Source: Betaproteobacteria bacterium HGW-Betaproteobacteria-8
Lineage (GTDB): Bacteria; Pseudomonadota; Gammaproteobacteria; Burkholderiales; Methylophilaceae
Length of the DNA: 15,271 nt
Reading direction: 5' to 3'
Assembly: GCA_002842135.1 (NCBI GenBank)
Contig: PHCD01000038.1
Span: 1-15,271 of the forward strand
Made by a program: the position numbers and the translations under genes. Shown one piece after another: positions 14,901 through 15,271 of this stretch; the stretch's first letter is position 1, and each line of letters opens with the position of its first letter. The notes below the pieces were generated by a model. That model was not told the DNA's origin. It saw nothing but the letters and a program-made list of their open reading frames with translations, and did no database searches.

Positions 14901-14942
14901 AACAAATAAAAACGCCACCCGAAGGTGGCGTTTTTATTTGTT
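14901..14942 (-). terminator. rho-independent terminator of ssrA, perfect 19-bp stem
   Basis: The left arm (14901-14919) and right arm (14924-14942) are perfectly complementary over 19 bp with a CGAA loop. The core GCCACC/GGTGGC is GC-rich and is flanked by AAAAA/TTTTT runs, so it gives a U-tract when read on the minus strand (and on the plus strand too). The right arm ends on the last base of the tmRNA CCA. Confidence 0.9.
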
Positions 14943-15271
14943 GGTGGAGCCGGCGGGAATCGAACCCGCGTCCGTAAGTCCTCCACAGACAGTTCTACAT
15001 ACTTAGCTGTGTTGTTTGATTTAACCGCACATTCACCAACGAGCAAGCAAATGTGAAGCGAGTCACCTTGGATTTAATGTTGTATTAAGTAACCCAATAC
15101 AACACGAGTCTCTCTTTATGACGCTGCTGTGGTTACCCACCCGACCGAGAGACCCTTCGGTGCAGCGTCCAACCGGGATTAAGCGGCTAGAGCGTAAGTT
15201 TCGTCGTTTGCGACTATACTTGTTCTAGTTTATTTACGAGGTGACTAGGCCTCGGTATGCCCTGCACTGCT
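14942..15271 (-). ncRNA. ssrA: tmRNA (5' end outside window)
   Basis: Transfer-messenger RNA, which with SmpB frees stalled ribosomes and tags the unfinished protein for proteolysis. Read on the minus strand the 3' end has a T-arm (GGTTCGATTCCCGCC) and acceptor GGCTCCACCA with the CCA encoded. Upstream of that are paired segments consistent with pseudoknots, such as GTTGTATTGGGTTACTTAATACAAC and its neighbours (stem GTTGTATT/AATACAAC). The tag reading frame is ANDETYALAA followed by TAA. About 330 nt are visible; the alanine-accepting 5' end is cut by the window edge. The one-piece order seen (tag before the T-arm at the 3' end) is the standard, non-permuted form. The tag is of the AND...ALAA type common in beta- and gammaproteobacteria. 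Confidence 0.96.
15179..15211 (-). other. tmRNA proteolysis-tag reading frame (ANDETYALAA)
   Basis: Ten codons, GCA AAC GAC GAA ACT TAC GCT and then CTA GCC GCT, are followed by TAA. The C-terminal ALAA is the end recognised by ClpXP-type proteases in related bacteria. This frame has no start codon because translation resumes on it from a stalled ribosome. Confidence 0.95.

Noticed and set aside
14807..15046. 79-aa minus-strand open frame
   Set aside because: It covers the 3' part of tmRNA and its terminator, which explain the sequence fully.

Overview
The window looks like a chromosomal segment of a betaproteobacterium, possibly a methylotroph or a relative in Nitrosomonadales. This rests on gene content (Uup, YaeQ, a DUF6279 lipoprotein, a sucrose synthesis/amylosucrase cluster of the kind known from methylotrophs), on moderate GC with similar codon use throughout, and on a tmRNA with the tag ANDETYALAA. 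The genus cannot be fixed from the sequence alone. I see no prophage, insertion sequence, integrase or CRISPR array.

Left part (1-4864): the 3' part of an ABC-F ATPase of the Uup type, a DUF6279-type lipoprotein, and a convergent short-chain dehydrogenase (minus strand). A 308-bp divergent intergenic region carries three tandem 18-bp repeats. It is followed by a SUV3-like DExH RNA helicase. Downstream of the helicase is a 121-bp inverted-repeat element built on a CACAGAG motif.

Centre (about 5080-11801), the most coherent system here: a MarR-family regulator, a PfkB fructokinase, a fused sucrose-phosphate synthase/phosphatase, an amylosucrase and an MscS-type mechanosensitive channel, all on the plus strand. 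Gaps are 69, 6, -8 and 50 bp. Together they describe a closed sucrose loop. UDP-glucose plus fructose-6-P gives sucrose-6-P and then sucrose (SPS/SPP). Amylosucrase moves the glucosyl unit of sucrose onto an alpha-1,4-glucan and frees fructose. Fructokinase returns fructose to fructose-6-P. The MarR gene (compare the compatible-solute repressors EctR/CosR) and the tension-gated channel suggest that sucrose is an osmolyte here, with controlled synthesis, conversion to glycogen-like glucan and emergency release. A palindromic site (TTTGTACAAA) with a second half-matching copy overlaps the likely marR promoter and is a candidate operator.

Right part (11833-15271), all on the minus strand: a GAF-PAS-GGDEF diguanylate cyclase preceded by a phased array of CTTAA motifs, YaeQ, a 64-aa helical protein just upstream of yaeQ, a DUF190 PII-like protein, a region of palindromes, and tmRNA (ssrA). 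The tmRNA 5' end lies outside the window, and a perfect 19-bp-stem terminator abuts its CCA end.
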